From NCBI GenBank assembly GCA_022823465.1, contig JAJEHX010000034.1:1-64000 (forward strand): a stretch of DNA of 64,000 bases, read 5' to 3'. This document shows, piece after piece, positions 36,820 through 46,551 of this stretch. A program made the translations under genes and the position numbers. Within the stretch, counting starts at the first letter, position 1; every line of letters begins with the position of its first letter. This stretch comes from Candidatus Latescibacterota bacterium (GTDB lineage: Bacteria > JAAXHH01). The notes under the pieces were generated by a model. The model was given only the letters and a program-made list of their open reading frames with translations. It ran no database searches and was not told where the DNA came from.

Positions 36820-37209
36820 ATGCCTGAAGACATCATGGGAGAATCGACGCATACCCGGGGCGCACGCGGCGAGTCCATCGCGGAAGTCTTCCTGTGCCGG
36901 AAGGGCCATGCCATTCTGGCCAGAAACTACCGGGACTCCGTCACCCGTTGTGAAATCGACCTTATCACCCGGGACGGGGAAGAACTCGTCTTCGTGGAAG
37001 TCAAGGCCGCTACCGGCCGGCGGTTCGGCGATGCGCAGTCCCGGGTCGATGCACGAAAACAGCGCCAAATCACCCGGGCCGCCCATCGTTTCCTGCAGGA
37101 ACGCAACTGGCATGCGTTTCCGTGCCGTTTCGATGTCATCGGAATCGACCTGTCGCTGAACCCACCCCGGATAACACATATCGAGCGTGCCTTCTGGAGT
37201 ACGGTATGA
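36820..37209 (+). CDS. yraN: UPF0102 / YraN family nuclease-fold protein
   Basis: This 129-aa protein has RGARGESIAEVFLCRKGHAILARNYR-type sequence near the N-terminus and the restriction-endonuclease-like core CEIDLITRDGEELVFVEVKA with Asp, Glu and Lys in the PD-(D/E)XK spacing. The family's role is not settled; an endonuclease has been suggested. It follows rnhB, the conserved position, and its stop overlaps the next gene. Confidence 0.92.
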   Translation: MPEDIMGESTHTRGARGESIAEVFLCRKGHAILARNYRDSVTRCEIDLITRDGEELVFVEVKAATGRRFGDAQSRVDARKQRQITRAAHRFLQERNWHAFPCRFDVIGIDLSLNPPRITHIERAFWSTV

Positions 37210-38399
37210 AGCGGACCACGTTGAAAGTCCTCGCCGCGGCCTGCGTCCTGCTCTGGATCGTCGACGGCTGCCTGCTCATGCGGGCTGAATCTCCCCGTCC
37301 CGCGCCGTCCATCGGCGACCAGCAGTCAGCGTCGCCTGACCCGGGCTCCGGCGCGCGCTACACCGGAGTCATCCACGTCCATTCCACCTACTCCGACGGC
37401 GGGGGTACGATCGCGGATATCGTCCGTGCGGGGCAGGATACGGGACTGGACTTCCTCGTCCTGACCGACCACGACACGTTGCAGCCGAGGTTCGACGGTC
37501 ACCAGGGATACCATGACGGCCTGCTTCTGCTGGTGGGCGAAGAAGTCAACACCAGCGCGGGCCACCTGCTCGCTCTCGGTGCGGGCAGGGACGTGGAGCA
37601 GGACGGCCCCCTGGGGCTGCCCGCGCTGATCGAAGAGATCTCCGAGACGGGCGGGATCTCCATCGCGGCGCATCCGACGGGCAGACGGCCCTGGACCGAC
37701 TGGACTGTAGAGGGGATGGACGGACTGGAACTGCTCAACGCGGACTCCGCCTGGCGCGACGACGGCGTGTTGGAACTGGCGAGAGCCCTGGTTTTCCTGC
37801 CCTTCATGCCGGACGGCGTTTTCAACAGTCTGATCGACCGGCCCGACGAGGCGATCAGGCTCTGGATCCATCGGGCGCGACGGCAGCCCGTGACGGTGAT
37901 CGGAAGCGTGGACGCCCATGAGCGCATACCGCTCTGGGGCGAACGCCATCTGTCCTTCCCGTCCTATGAGCGCATGTTCGGATTGATCCGGACTTACGTG
38001 ATTGCGGATACCGAGCTTACCGGCGATGCGGACGTCGACGAGGCGATCCTGGTAAAGGCGATCGGCCGCGGAAGCTGTTACGTGGTGCTGGAAGGCTACG
38101 AGCCGGCGCCGGATTTTTCCTTCGAGCTTACCATGGGGGCGGATACGCTGTCCATGGGTTCCAGCGTCGTCTACCAGCGGGGCAGCCGGTTGCACGTAAC
38201 CGCGCCCTCATCGGGTCCGGTTCGTATCAGACTGTATAGAAACGAAGTGCCGCTGCTGGAAACGGAAGGTCATGAACTGTTTGTGGAGGTTCCCGGCCCA
38301 GGGGTCTATCACACCGAGGTCTACCAGTTGCGGCGCCAGTTTCTACGCGGAGAAAGACCGAGGCCCTGGATCATCTCGAATGCGATCCGGGTGGAGTAG
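37206..38399 (+). CDS. Exported PHP-domain metal-dependent phosphoesterase-like protein
   Basis: This 397-aa protein starts at ATG 37206, overlapping the yraN stop. The N-terminus is a signal sequence (about 1-25, LKVLAAACVLLWIVDGC), possibly with a lipobox Cys. The PHP domain follows with VIHVHSTYSDGGGTI (metal His), VLTDHDTLQ, GEEVNTSAGHLLALG, AHPTGRRPW and GSVDAHERIPLWG. A C-terminal beta-rich segment (about 310-395) may be a carbohydrate- or protein-binding fold. The substrate is unknown. Export of a PHP protein suggests hydrolysis of an extracytoplasmic phosphoester or sugar. Confidence 0.82.
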   Translation: MKRTTLKVLAAACVLLWIVDGCLLMRAESPRPAPSIGDQQSASPDPGSGARYTGVIHVHSTYSDGGGTIADIVRAGQDTGLDFLVLTDHDTLQPRFDGHQGYHDGLLLLVGEEVNTSAGHLLALGAGRDVEQDGPLGLPALIEEISETGGISIAAHPTGRRPWTDWTVEGMDGLELLNADSAWRDDGVLELARALVFLPFMPDGVFNSLIDRPDEAIRLWIHRARRQPVTVIGSVDAHERIPLWGERHLSFPSYERMFGLIRTYVIADTELTGDADVDEAILVKAIGRGSCYVVLEGYEPAPDFSFELTMGADTLSMGSSVVYQRGSRLHVTAPSSGPVRIRLYRNEVPLLETEGHELFVEVPGPGVYHTEVYQLRRQFLRGERPRPWIISNAIRVE

Positions 38400-38401
38400 G
38401 C

Positions 38402-38475
38402 CGCACCCAGGCGGCGAGCGTCTCCGGTCTGACGCACCCAGGCGGCGAGCGTCTCCGGTCTGACGCGCCCAGGCG
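38402..38475. repeat. 31-bp tandem repeat, about 2.4 units
   Basis: Units start at 38402, 38433 and 38464, each CGCACCCAGGCGGCGAGCGT then CTCCGGTCTGA, the third partial. It begins 3 nt after the stop of the PHP gene and fills the space up to the converging pyrC gene. The period is not a multiple of three and it lies outside genes. It has no spacers, so it is not a CRISPR. Confidence 0.88.
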
Positions 38476-38487
38476 GACCGGTCCAGT

Positions 38488-39495
38488 CTACCGCGCCTCC
38501 GCCACTTTCCAGTCCAGTTCCCTCCCTGAATACATGGGGATGACGTCGCCGTATCGCTCGGGGATGACCGCCCCGGTCTTCTCGAACACCACGGTTTTTT
38601 CCGGCGGCGCGACCCCGTAGATCCGCTTCGCGTTGTTCGAGACGAAGGCCTGCAGCCGGTCCAGCGCACCGTGTTCTTCGAAGAGTCCGACGAGCATCTG
38701 CAGGGCGATCGGGGCGGTGAAGACGCCCGCGGCGCAACCGGCGCACTCTTTTTTGTCCACCGGGTGGGGCGCGGAATCGCTGCCGAAGACGAGCTTGGGA
38801 TGGGCTTCGAGGGCCAGCGCGAGGAGGGCGTCGCGGTCTTCCGGACGTTTGGCGATGGGCTTGCAGAAGAGGTGGGGGTTGAGCAGCCCGCCCGCCACGT
38901 CGTCCAGGGTGATCATCAGGTGCTGCAGGGTGACGGTCGCGTACAGATTCTCGTGCCGGTCCAGCAGCGCGGCGGCTTCCCGGGTCGTGATGTGTTCCAT
39001 GACGATGGCCAGCCGGGGAAAGCGCGTGGCCAGGTCTTCGTAGACGGGGAGAAAAGCGCTTTCGCGGTCCATCACGAAATCCGTGGATTCGCCGTGCACC
39101 ATCAACCGGATGTCCATGTCCTGCATCAGGGCCAGGGTGCGCTCCACGTCGCGGAGGTCGCCGACGCCGCCGTCGCTGTGGGTGGTGACGCCCTCCGGGT
39201 ACAGTTTGACGCCGATGATCCGGTCCTTCATCGAAGCCAGTTCGCTTTCGGTGTAAGGCCGCATGAACAGGGTCATGTAAGGTTCGAAGGCGTGGCCGTC
39301 CACGGCCTCCCTGACTTCCCGTTCGTACCGTTCCAGCCGGTCGAGGTTGTCCACGGGGGGCACCAGGTTGGGCATGATCACCCCGCCGGCGAAGGTCTCC
39401 GCGCTCAGTGGCGCCACGCGCCTCAGCATGGCGCCTTCGCGGAAGTGGATGTGCATATCCAGGGGAGAGTGCAGGGAGAAGGAACGCTTCGACAT
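38488..39495 (-). CDS. pyrC: Dihydroorotase, PyrC class II type
   Basis: It cyclises carbamoyl aspartate in pyrimidine synthesis. The 335-aa protein matches E. coli PyrC in layout: [12 protein letters not shown] (metal His pair), [25 protein letters not shown] with the carbamylated Lys, [16 protein letters not shown] and VFGSDSAPH. It lies 33 bp below the ygfZ-like gene on the same strand. Confidence 0.95.
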   Translation of the reverse strand: MSKRSFSLHSPLDMHIHFREGAMLRRVAPLSAETFAGGVIMPNLVPPVDNLDRLERYEREVREAVDGHAFEPYMTLFMRPYTESELASMKDRIIGVKLYPEGVTTHSDGGVGDLRDVERTLALMQDMDIRLMVHGESTDFVMDRESAFLPVYEDLATRFPRLAIVMEHITTREAAALLDRHENLYATVTLQHLMITLDDVAGGLLNPHLFCKPIAKRPEDRDALLALALEAHPKLVFGSDSAPHPVDKKECAGCAAGVFTAPIALQMLVGLFEEHGALDRLQAFVSNNAKRIYGVAPPEKTVVFEKTGAVIPERYGDVIPMYSGRELDWKVAEAR

Positions 39496-39528
39496 GAGAT
39501 GGGAAGGCCTCGGAATACCGCTTTGTGT

Positions 39529-40608
39529 TTACCGGCCGGGGTCGAAGAAAGGCAGGTCCACGATTTCGGCGCCGGCCGGGCCGCCTTTCACCAGTACAAC
39601 CACCGGTCCGCCCGACTCCCTGTACCTCCGTCGGACGAATCCCAGCGCGATGATGCCAGACACCGCCCGTCCGTGGACTGCCGTGGTGATCCAACCGGCG
39701 TCCTTGCCGTCCTTCTGAATCAGGGCGTTCCGTTCGGGCAGCGTTTCGCCTTCTATGACGAGGCCCGACAGCAACCGGTTGGGGCGTCCCCGGTGTTCCA
39801 TCATCACGACGGGCTCCTGGCCGATGTAGCACCCCTTGGTAAAGCTGACGGCCCGGTCCTTCACTGCCTCGTTTGGAATGATCCGGTCGTCCAGTTCCGC
39901 CGCGCAGCGGGGGATGCCCGCCTCCACGCGAAGCACCTCGAGCGTGTCGAAACCGATGGGGAGGCAGGGGGCGTCTCCCTCGCCGCCGAGCAACGCCTTC
40001 CATAATTCGTCCGCGTTTTCGGCGGGGACGTAGACGTCATAGTCCCTTTCGCCCGTTCGGTGGGACCGCGCCACGGTCACGGGCAGGCCGTTCCATTCGA
40101 TTTCGGCGTGTCCGCAGGGGGGGAGCGTATCCGGCACATCACCCATTGCCTTGAGACAGGCCTCCGCCTTCCTGCCGTACACGCCGATTAATCCGTACCG
40201 GGCGGTGACATCCTCGATTTCGACGTCGTCGATGAGGGCGTACCGGTCGAGCGTCTCCCGCAGGACGCCCGCCATCCCCGGTTCCACGTCGATGAGCAGG
40301 TCCTCTCCGCGGACGTAGACCGTCATGTCCGAGATGATCTTCCCCTGGGGCGTCAGCATGCAGGCATAGACGCCCTCGCCGTCGCCGAGCCGCTCCACGT
40401 CGTTGGTCACCACGCGGTGCAGGAAGTGCTGCCGGTCCGCGCCCGTCATGCGCAATTTGCCGCGTTGGGAAAGATCGCACAGCCCGGCGGCGGTCCGGAC
40501 CGCCTGGTATTCGGCGGCGGCGTCCCCGTAGTGCAGCACGGCCGGCCGGCCCTGGAAGTCGCCGGCGACCGCGCCGAGATCGTCGTGGCTTATGGCCGTT
40601 TCGTGCAT
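39529..40608 (-). CDS. ygfZ: YgfZ / GcvT-like folate-binding protein (iron-sulfur cluster maintenance)
   Basis: This 359-aa protein has the aminomethyltransferase fold (LCDLSQRGKLRMTGADRQHFLHR near the start) and the YgfZ/CAF17 signature KGCYIGQEPV (about 265), which marks it off from true GcvT. YgfZ proteins use folate to help make or repair certain Fe-S enzymes. There is no gcvH or gcvP nearby, which supports YgfZ over glycine cleavage. It is divergent from glyS and probably co-transcribed with pyrC. Confidence 0.88.
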   Translation of the reverse strand: MHETAISHDDLGAVAGDFQGRPAVLHYGDAAAEYQAVRTAAGLCDLSQRGKLRMTGADRQHFLHRVVTNDVERLGDGEGVYACMLTPQGKIISDMTVYVRGEDLLIDVEPGMAGVLRETLDRYALIDDVEIEDVTARYGLIGVYGRKAEACLKAMGDVPDTLPPCGHAEIEWNGLPVTVARSHRTGERDYDVYVPAENADELWKALLGGEGDAPCLPIGFDTLEVLRVEAGIPRCAAELDDRIIPNEAVKDRAVSFTKGCYIGQEPVVMMEHRGRPNRLLSGLVIEGETLPERNALIQKDGKDAGWITTAVHGRAVSGIIALGFVRRRYRESGGPVVVLVKGGPAGAEIVDLPFFDPGR

Positions 40609-40734
40609 ATGTACACCGGGTGTTGATTCAGGTTGCCTGAATGATGGGGATTCACCTCAAAAACGCTATGTATCAATGCGCGGCCCCTCCGCTCCTGTCA
40701 ATCTATATTTTCGCTGTGGCAGGGGTCTTTGGGG

Positions 40735-40763
40735 TTGACACCGCACGGGGTTTTCGTTATGCT
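40735..40763 (+). promoter_or_regulatory. Sigma70-type promoter of glyS
   Basis: A perfect TTGACA (40735-40740), a 17-bp spacer and TATGCT (40758-40763) lie about 75 bp before the glyS GTG. In the same divergent spacer the minus strand has a TTGACA (40696-40701) that could serve ygfZ, but no good -10 lies at 17 bp from it. Confidence 0.8.
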
Positions 40764-40839
40764 GAACCCGTTATGCGCGGCGTGCCGTAAGCGCCGTACT
40801 GCCTGTCGTTTCCCCTTCACTTGATTCGGAAGGACCGCG

Positions 40840-42438
40840 GTGCCCGCTGTCTCGCTGGAACAACTCGTATCGCTCTGCAAACGCCGCGGCATCATCTACC
40901 CGGGCTCCGAAATCTACGGCGGGTTGCAGGGACTGTACGACTACGGCCCGGTGGGTGTCGAGCTGAAGAACAACATCGTGGATTCCTGGTGGCGGAGAAA
41001 CGTCTATGAACGGGACGACATGGAGGGGCTGGACAGCGCGATCCTGATGAACCCGCTGACCTGGAAGTACTCGGGTCACGAGGAGACTTTCGTCGACCCC
41101 CTGGTGGACTGCCGCAAGTGCCAGGGCCGGTGGCGCGCCGACCAGGCCGGAGCTTCCTGCCCCGCGTGCGGGTCCACGGACCTGACCGAACCGCGGCCCT
41201 TCAACCTGATGTTCAAGACCCAGGTGGGGCCGGTCTCGGAAGAAGACGCTTACGCGTACCTGCGTCCTGAAACGGCCCAGGGCATATTCGTCAATTTCAA
41301 CAACGTGCTGACCACCACGGCGCGCAAGCTGCCCTTTGGCATCGCCCAGGTGGGCAAGGGATTCCGAAACGAGATCAACCCCCGCAACTTCCTGTTCCGC
41401 GTACGCGAATTCGACATGCTGGAGATCGAGTTCTTCGTCCATCCCGGCACGGAGGACGAGTGGCAGGACCGGTGGCTGGAAGACCGCCTCGCCTGGTGGG
41501 AGCATATCGGCGTGCCCCGCGGCGCCATCCGGATCCTTGACGTGCCGCGGGAGGATCTCGCCCATTACTCCAAGAAGACCTACGACCTCATGTACGGGTA
41601 TCCCTCCCTCGGCTACGAGGAACTGGAGGGCATCGCCAGCCGGACCGATTTCGACCTGGGCTCCCACACGCGGTACCAGGAACAGTACGAACTCACGGCC
41701 CAGGTGGCGGAAAACCCGTCCAGCACGACGCGCCTTTCCTATTTCGATCCACAGACGAACCGCCACGTGATCCCCTTCGTGGTCGAGCCTTCGGCGGGCG
41801 TCGGCCGCTGCCTGCTGGCCGTCCTCAGCGAGGCCTATGACGAACCCATGGTCAAGGCGCCGCCGGATGATAAGCTTGCCAGAGTCAGGACGGGCCTGGA
41901 CGCGTTCATCGCATCAGTCGCGAAGAACAACAAGCTGCCGGAAGAGTCGCGGGAGTCGATGCACTCCTTCGGAGAGTCCATATCCCGCGAGCTTCCCGAG
42001 AGCATGCCGCGGATCGACGCGCTCCTGGCCATGCCGGGCGCCGATCGGATCAAGGAGGGCAAGACGCTCAGAAACCTTTCGCAGAAGGTCATCGGCGATC
42101 ACTATCGCACGGTATTGCGGCTGAGGCCCCACCTGGCCCCAGTCAAGGTGGCGGTCTTTCCCCTCAAGCGGACCGACGACCGCCTCGCTTCCACGGCCCG
42201 GGATATCCGCAAGTCGCTGCAGTCAGGGGGCAGGATACGCACGGTGTACGACGACACGGGCGCCATCGGAAAGCTCTACCGGCGCCAGGACGAAATCGGC
42301 ACCCCGCTGTGCGTCACGGTCGACTTCCAGTCCATTGACGACCAGACGGTGACGGTCCGCGACCGGGATACCATGGCGCAGGACCGGGTGGCCATAGGCG
42401 AGTTGAAGGATTACGTAGAAGAAAAGCTGGCATCTTGA
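40840..42438 (+). CDS. glyS: Glycyl-tRNA synthetase, single-chain (alpha2) type
   Basis: This 532-aa class II synthetase is of the dimeric type, unlike the alpha2-beta2 enzyme of E. coli. It has RRGIIYPGSEIYGGLQGLYDYGPVG, a zinc-ribbon-like insert with CRKC and CPAC (about 88-107), motif 2 region FRNEINPRNFLFRVREFD, VVEPSAGVGRC (motif 3) and a C-terminal anticodon-binding domain (about 425-530). It starts with GTG 40840 behind GGAAGGACC. Confidence 0.95.
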   Translation: MPAVSLEQLVSLCKRRGIIYPGSEIYGGLQGLYDYGPVGVELKNNIVDSWWRRNVYERDDMEGLDSAILMNPLTWKYSGHEETFVDPLVDCRKCQGRWRADQAGASCPACGSTDLTEPRPFNLMFKTQVGPVSEEDAYAYLRPETAQGIFVNFNNVLTTTARKLPFGIAQVGKGFRNEINPRNFLFRVREFDMLEIEFFVHPGTEDEWQDRWLEDRLAWWEHIGVPRGAIRILDVPREDLAHYSKKTYDLMYGYPSLGYEELEGIASRTDFDLGSHTRYQEQYELTAQVAENPSSTTRLSYFDPQTNRHVIPFVVEPSAGVGRCLLAVLSEAYDEPMVKAPPDDKLARVRTGLDAFIASVAKNNKLPEESRESMHSFGESISRELPESMPRIDALLAMPGADRIKEGKTLRNLSQKVIGDHYRTVLRLRPHLAPVKVAVFPLKRTDDRLASTARDIRKSLQSGGRIRTVYDDTGAIGKLYRRQDEIGTPLCVTVDFQSIDDQTVTVRDRDTMAQDRVAIGELKDYVEEKLAS

Positions 42439-42448
42439 GCATCTTGAG
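42431..42448. repeat. 9-bp direct repeat spanning the glyS stop, two copies
   Basis: CATCTTGAG occurs at 42431-42439 and 42440-42448 in tandem. The first copy contains the glyS TGA stop (42436-42438). A GC hairpin CCGCC-CCTTC-GGCGG follows shortly after but lacks a T tract. Confidence 0.75.
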
Positions 42449-42504
42449 CCGGACCGCCCCTTCGGCGGGCGCAGGCGGGCCGAGAGACGAGAAAGGAGCA
42501 ATGC

Positions 42505-43677
42505 ATGGCACGCAACGTTAACGTGGGCCTGGTGGGTTATTCGTTCATGGGCAAGGCGCACAGCCACGCCTTCAAGGACATGTCCTTCTTCTTTCCGGAT
42601 GCGGCCGGCGTACCGGTCATGAAGGCCATATGCGGCCGCAACGAGGAAAACGTAAAGGGTGCGGCGGCCGAGTTCGGCTGGGAAGGATACGAGACCGACT
42701 GGAAGACGCTGATCGCCCGCGACGACATCGACCTGGTCGACGTTTCGACCCCGGGCGACAGCCACGCTGAGATCGCCATCGCCGCCGCGGAAGCGGGCAA
42801 GCACGTATTCTGCGAGAAACCGCTGGCCAACAACCTCGCGGAAGCCCGGGCCATGGCCGAAGCCGTGAACAGGGCGGGCGTGAAGAGCATGGTGGCCTAC
42901 AACTACCGCCGGGTGCCCGCCGTCGCGCTGGCCAGACGGCTCATCGAGGAAGGCCGCATAGGCCAGGTCTACCACTGGCGCGCCGTCTATCTCCAGGACT
43001 GGATCATGGATCCCGACTTTCCCCTGGTCTGGCGTCTTCAGAAGGAGAAGGCCGGCTCCGGTCCCCATGGTGACCTGAACGCCCATATCATCGACCTGGC
43101 CCGTTATCTGATCGGTGAAATCACCGAAGTGACCGGCATGCAGGAGACCTTCATCAAGGAACGCCCCATCGTCGACGAGATCGACTCGGCGCTCGGCGCC
43201 AGTGCGGGCGGTTCCGCGCGAAAGGGACCGGTTACCGTGGACGACACGACCCTGGCCCTCGCCCGGTTCGAGAACGGCGCCGTGGGTTCCTTCGAAGCCA
43301 CGCGGTTCGCCGGCGGAAGGCGGAACGGCAACCGATTCGAAATCAACGGCAGCAAGGGGTCCATCGCCTTCAACCTGGAGAAGATGAACGAACTGCAGTA
43401 CTACAACCGGGAGGACGAGGACCACGTACAGGGTTTCCGCGAGATCATCGTGACCGAAGGCGGGCACCCCTACATGGACCGGTGGTGGCCGCCCGGACAT
43501 ATCATCGGCTGGGAACACACCTTCATCCACGAGGTGTACGACCTCATGCAGGCCATCGCCGGCGCCGACGACAATCTTCATCCGGATTTCGACGAAGGCG
43601 TCCGGGACCAGGCCGTGCTGGAAGCCATTTCGTTATCGGCGGAGCACGGCGCCTGGGTCAGGGTCGCCGACCTGTAG
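42505..43677 (+). CDS. Gfo/Idh/MocA family NAD(P)-dependent oxidoreductase
   Basis: This 390-aa protein has the Rossmann start VGLVGYSFMGKAHSHAF, VDVSTPGDSHAEIAIAAAEAGK, the EKP motif in CEKPLANN, and the C-terminal alpha/beta domain (from about 135) with AYNYRRVPAVALARRL and GDLNAHIIDLARYL (catalytic-type Asp and His). Members oxidise or reduce cyclic sugars, inositols or sugar acids. AAAGGAGCA precedes the ATG. The next gene, a sugar-phosphate isomerase-like protein, suggests a shared carbohydrate pathway, but the substrate is unknown. Confidence 0.9.
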   Translation: MARNVNVGLVGYSFMGKAHSHAFKDMSFFFPDAAGVPVMKAICGRNEENVKGAAAEFGWEGYETDWKTLIARDDIDLVDVSTPGDSHAEIAIAAAEAGKHVFCEKPLANNLAEARAMAEAVNRAGVKSMVAYNYRRVPAVALARRLIEEGRIGQVYHWRAVYLQDWIMDPDFPLVWRLQKEKAGSGPHGDLNAHIIDLARYLIGEITEVTGMQETFIKERPIVDEIDSALGASAGGSARKGPVTVDDTTLALARFENGAVGSFEATRFAGGRRNGNRFEINGSKGSIAFNLEKMNELQYYNREDEDHVQGFREIIVTEGGHPYMDRWWPPGHIIGWEHTFIHEVYDLMQAIAGADDNLHPDFDEGVRDQAVLEAISLSAEHGAWVRVADL

Positions 43678-43771
43678 GCCGCCCGCCAGTAAACACGAAT
43701 CCGGCGCGGAGAGGACTGCCGTCAACCGGTATGTCCCGCGCCGCAGATGACAAGGAAAGGAGCAAGCAATC

Positions 43772-44773
43772 ATGTCTCGTCCCGTAACGCTCTTTACCGG
43801 CCAGTGGGCGGACCTTACGCTGGACACCCTGGCAGGGAAGGCGGCAAGCTGGGGCTTCGACGGTCTCGAACTGGCCTGCTGGGGAGATCACTTCGACGTG
43901 CGGCAGGGCGCCGAAAGCAAGGCGTACTGCGAGGACCGCCACGCGCTGCTCGAGAAGCACGGCCTGCAGATCTTCTCCATCAGCAACCACCTCGCCGGCC
44001 AGGCGGTCTGCGACCTGATCGATGCCCGGCACGAAGCGATACTCCCCCCGCATGTCTGGGGCGACGGAGATCCCGAAGGCGTGCGCCAGCGCGCGGCCGA
44101 AGAAATGAAACTGACCGCCCGGGCGGCCGCCAACATGGGCCTCGGCGTGGTCAACGGATTCACCGGTTCGTCGATCTGGCACCTGCTCTACTCCTTCCCG
44201 CCCGTGGACCCGTCCTCCATCGACGCCGGTTTCGATGATTTCGCGGCGCGGTGGAACCCCATCCTGGACGTCTTCGACGAGGCGGGCGTGAAGTTTGGGC
44301 TGGAGGTTCATCCCACGGAAATCGCCTTCGACATCTCCTCGGCCCAGCGGGCGCTGGATGCCCTGGGCAACCGCGAGGCCTTCGGCTTCAACTACGATCC
44401 CAGTCACTTCGGCTACCAGGGGGTGGACTACGTGGGATTCATCCGGAACTTCAGAGACCGGATCTACCACGTGCACATGAAGGACGTCTGGTGGTCGGAG
44501 CAGGCGGCCCGGGCCGGCGTATTCGGCGGACACGTCAATTTCGGACATCCCGACCGCTACTGGGATTTCCGGTCGCTCGGCCGCGGCAGCATCGATTTCG
44601 AGGAGATCATCCGCGCGCTCAACGAGATCGGCTACCAGGGCCCCCTCTCCATCGAGTGGGAGGACAGCGGCATGGACCGCGAGCACGGCGCCGAGGAAGC
44701 CTGCGCCTTCACGAAGGGCGTGGACTTTCCGCCCTCCGACGTGGCCTTCGACGCCGCCTTTGCGGAAGAATGA
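43772..44773 (+). CDS. Sugar phosphate isomerase/epimerase family protein
   Basis: This 333-aa TIM-barrel protein has [37 protein letters not shown] (metal Glu), [12 protein letters not shown] (Asp-His metal ligands), HVHMKDVWW and the end [10 protein letters not shown], the metal-site order of the xylose isomerase-like family. It is 94 bp after the Gfo/Idh gene with its own AAAGGAGCAAG. Such pairs often act in inositol or rare-sugar catabolism. It is a different subfamily from the isomerase at 2673-3557. Confidence 0.88.
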   Translation: MSRPVTLFTGQWADLTLDTLAGKAASWGFDGLELACWGDHFDVRQGAESKAYCEDRHALLEKHGLQIFSISNHLAGQAVCDLIDARHEAILPPHVWGDGDPEGVRQRAAEEMKLTARAAANMGLGVVNGFTGSSIWHLLYSFPPVDPSSIDAGFDDFAARWNPILDVFDEAGVKFGLEVHPTEIAFDISSAQRALDALGNREAFGFNYDPSHFGYQGVDYVGFIRNFRDRIYHVHMKDVWWSEQAARAGVFGGHVNFGHPDRYWDFRSLGRGSIDFEEIIRALNEIGYQGPLSIEWEDSGMDREHGAEEACAFTKGVDFPPSDVAFDAAFAEE

Positions 44774-44791
44774 CCGAATGACCGAATGGCC
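44768..44791. repeat. 8-bp tandem repeat, three units, spanning a stop codon
   Basis: GAATGACC, GAATGACC and GAATGGCC run from 44768 to 44791. The first unit contains the TGA stop (44771-44773) of the isomerase gene. The rest of the spacer up to 44838 holds only the ribosome binding site GAGAGGGA of the next gene. Confidence 0.75.
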
Positions 44792-44838
44792 GGAAGGCAA
44801 CGCTTGGCGTAGTATCGCGCGGTAGCCGAGAGGGATCG

Positions 44839-46548
44839 ATGCGACGATGGACACACGCCCTGATCGGCGCCGTCGCGTTTTTCACGGCGGCCTGCGGATC
44901 ATCGGGTGACGGATCCGGCGCCGGACCGCAGTTTTCGCGCGTGAACTCGCTGGGCCGGGAACTCCCGGCCGACGCCGCCCCTCTGGACGAGCAGTTCATC
45001 CGGCTGAGCATGCTGGAACCGTCCACGCTGGATGTGGGCATATCCCTCTTCGACGCCCAGTTCAACGCCTTCCTCTTCGAGTCTCTGCTGGTCTTCGACG
45101 AAGACATGGAGATCCGGGGCGCGGCGGCCGAGTCCTGGTCCGTGGCGGACGATCACCTGACCTGGACCTTCAGGATCCGCGCGGGCGCGAAGTGGAGCGA
45201 CGGCCGGCCTGTGACCGCCCACGATTTCGAATGGTCGTTCCGCCGGCTGCTGGATCCCGCCAACGCCAACATCTTCGCTTACTTCTACTACCCGATCAAG
45301 GGCGCCCGGGCTTTCAACTCCGGGCAGACGGACGATGCGTCGACGGTCGGCGTCCGGGCGGTGGACGACCGCACGCTCGTGATCGAAACAGAAGAACCCT
45401 GCTCGTATTTCCCCTACATACTCACCTTTTTCACTTCCGTGCCGGCGCCCCGGTGGCAGGTGGAGAAATACGGTATACAGTGGTCCGAACCGGAGTACTG
45501 CGTGTCCAATTCCACCTGGCAACTCGCGTCGTGGGACAAGAGCGTCGGTATGGCCTACACGCTCAATCCCCACTACAACGGACCGTGGAAGGGATACCTG
45601 GAACGTATCGAGTTCACCTTCATCCTGCCGGGCTGGCGGGGACTGCCCGCCTACGAAAACGGCGAATTCGACCGGATCGCCGTCCTGGGTCCCGACTATC
45701 ACCACGCGCGCATGGATCCCGTCCTGAGCCGCGAACTGATCACCTATCCGAACTTTGGCACCTACTACACGATCTTCAAGACCACCGAGCCGCCCTTCAA
45801 CAACATCCGGCTGCGCCAGGCCCTCGCCCACGCGATAGACCGGGAATCCATATGCAACGTGGTGCTCGGCGGCGGCGCCACGCCGGCCTACGGCATGCTG
45901 CCGAAAGGTTTTCCCGGTTACCAGGTAGACCGGATCCGGAAGTACCAGGCCTTCGATCCGGAACTTGCCCGGCAAAGACTGGCTGAAGCCGGGTATCCGG
46001 GAGGCAGGGGCCTGCCTCCACTCGAGCTCTGGGTGCGGGGCCAGCCGCCGACGCCCGACGAATGGAACGTGGTGGTCGCCATGCAGCAGATGTTCGAGGA
46101 TCACCTGGATATCGAGGTGAAACTGCGTCAACAGTCCACCAACGCCTTCAACGCCTTCATGCGGGACCACGAAATCCCGTGGGGGTTCCTCTGGTTCAAC
46201 ATGGATTACCCGGATCCCAGCGACATGATCGCCGTCCCCTGGCGCTCTCAGCCCGCGGGATCGGGGCGGCAGGACTGGAAGCACGACGAATTCGACCGCC
46301 TGGTGGATGCCGCCGCGGGGGAATTCGACAACGAGAAACGGGTGGCCATGTATCAGGACGCCGAGGTGATGCTCGCGGAGGAGGCCGCGGGCGTGTTTCT
46401 GCACAACATGGTCAACGCGACCCTGAGCAAACCGTGGGTCCTGGGTATAGAGGAAAACCGGTACGGCGACCGCAGGTGGAGCGGTTTCGCGCCGGCTTTC
46501 GCCACGCTGTACATCGGGGAGCTCGGGGAAGGCTCCGGCCGCCGGTAA
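44839..46548 (+). CDS. ABC transporter substrate-binding lipoprotein, peptide/OppA-DppA family (SBP_bac_5)
   Basis: This 569-aa protein starts with a lipoprotein signal (MRRWTHALIGAVAFFTAACG, Cys about 19). The family 5 solute-binding fold follows: LSMLEPSTLDVG, TWTFRIRAGAKWSDGRPVTAHDFEWSFR-type sequence, and LRQALAHAIDRESICNVVLGG. It should bind oligopeptides or another ligand of the OppA class in the periplasm. No permease or ATPase gene is adjacent, so the partner transporter must be elsewhere or the protein has another role. It ends 3 bp before the converging PhyH gene. Confidence 0.9.
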   Translation: MRRWTHALIGAVAFFTAACGSSGDGSGAGPQFSRVNSLGRELPADAAPLDEQFIRLSMLEPSTLDVGISLFDAQFNAFLFESLLVFDEDMEIRGAAAESWSVADDHLTWTFRIRAGAKWSDGRPVTAHDFEWSFRRLLDPANANIFAYFYYPIKGARAFNSGQTDDASTVGVRAVDDRTLVIETEEPCSYFPYILTFFTSVPAPRWQVEKYGIQWSEPEYCVSNSTWQLASWDKSVGMAYTLNPHYNGPWKGYLERIEFTFILPGWRGLPAYENGEFDRIAVLGPDYHHARMDPVLSRELITYPNFGTYYTIFKTTEPPFNNIRLRQALAHAIDRESICNVVLGGGATPAYGMLPKGFPGYQVDRIRKYQAFDPELARQRLAEAGYPGGRGLPPLELWVRGQPPTPDEWNVVVAMQQMFEDHLDIEVKLRQQSTNAFNAFMRDHEIPWGFLWFNMDYPDPSDMIAVPWRSQPAGSGRQDWKHDEFDRLVDAAAGEFDNEKRVAMYQDAEVMLAEEAAGVFLHNMVNATLSKPWVLGIEENRYGDRRWSGFAPAFATLYIGELGEGSGRR

Positions 46549-46551
46549 GGA

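Noticed and set aside
38402-38475. Possible CRISPR array
   Set aside because: The 31-bp units are directly adjacent with no spacers and no cas genes are present; it is a plain tandem repeat.
38321-40003. Minus-strand open frame of 560 codons
   Set aside because: It runs in another frame across pyrC and ygfZ and is rich in Arg/Gly/Pro, typical of a shadow frame.
39529-40608. Glycine cleavage T protein (gcvT)
   Set aside because: The KGCYIGQE signature and lack of gcvH/gcvP neighbours point to YgfZ.
42449-42480. Intrinsic terminator after glyS
   Set aside because: A GC hairpin (CCGCC-CCTTC-GGCGG) is present but no T tract follows.
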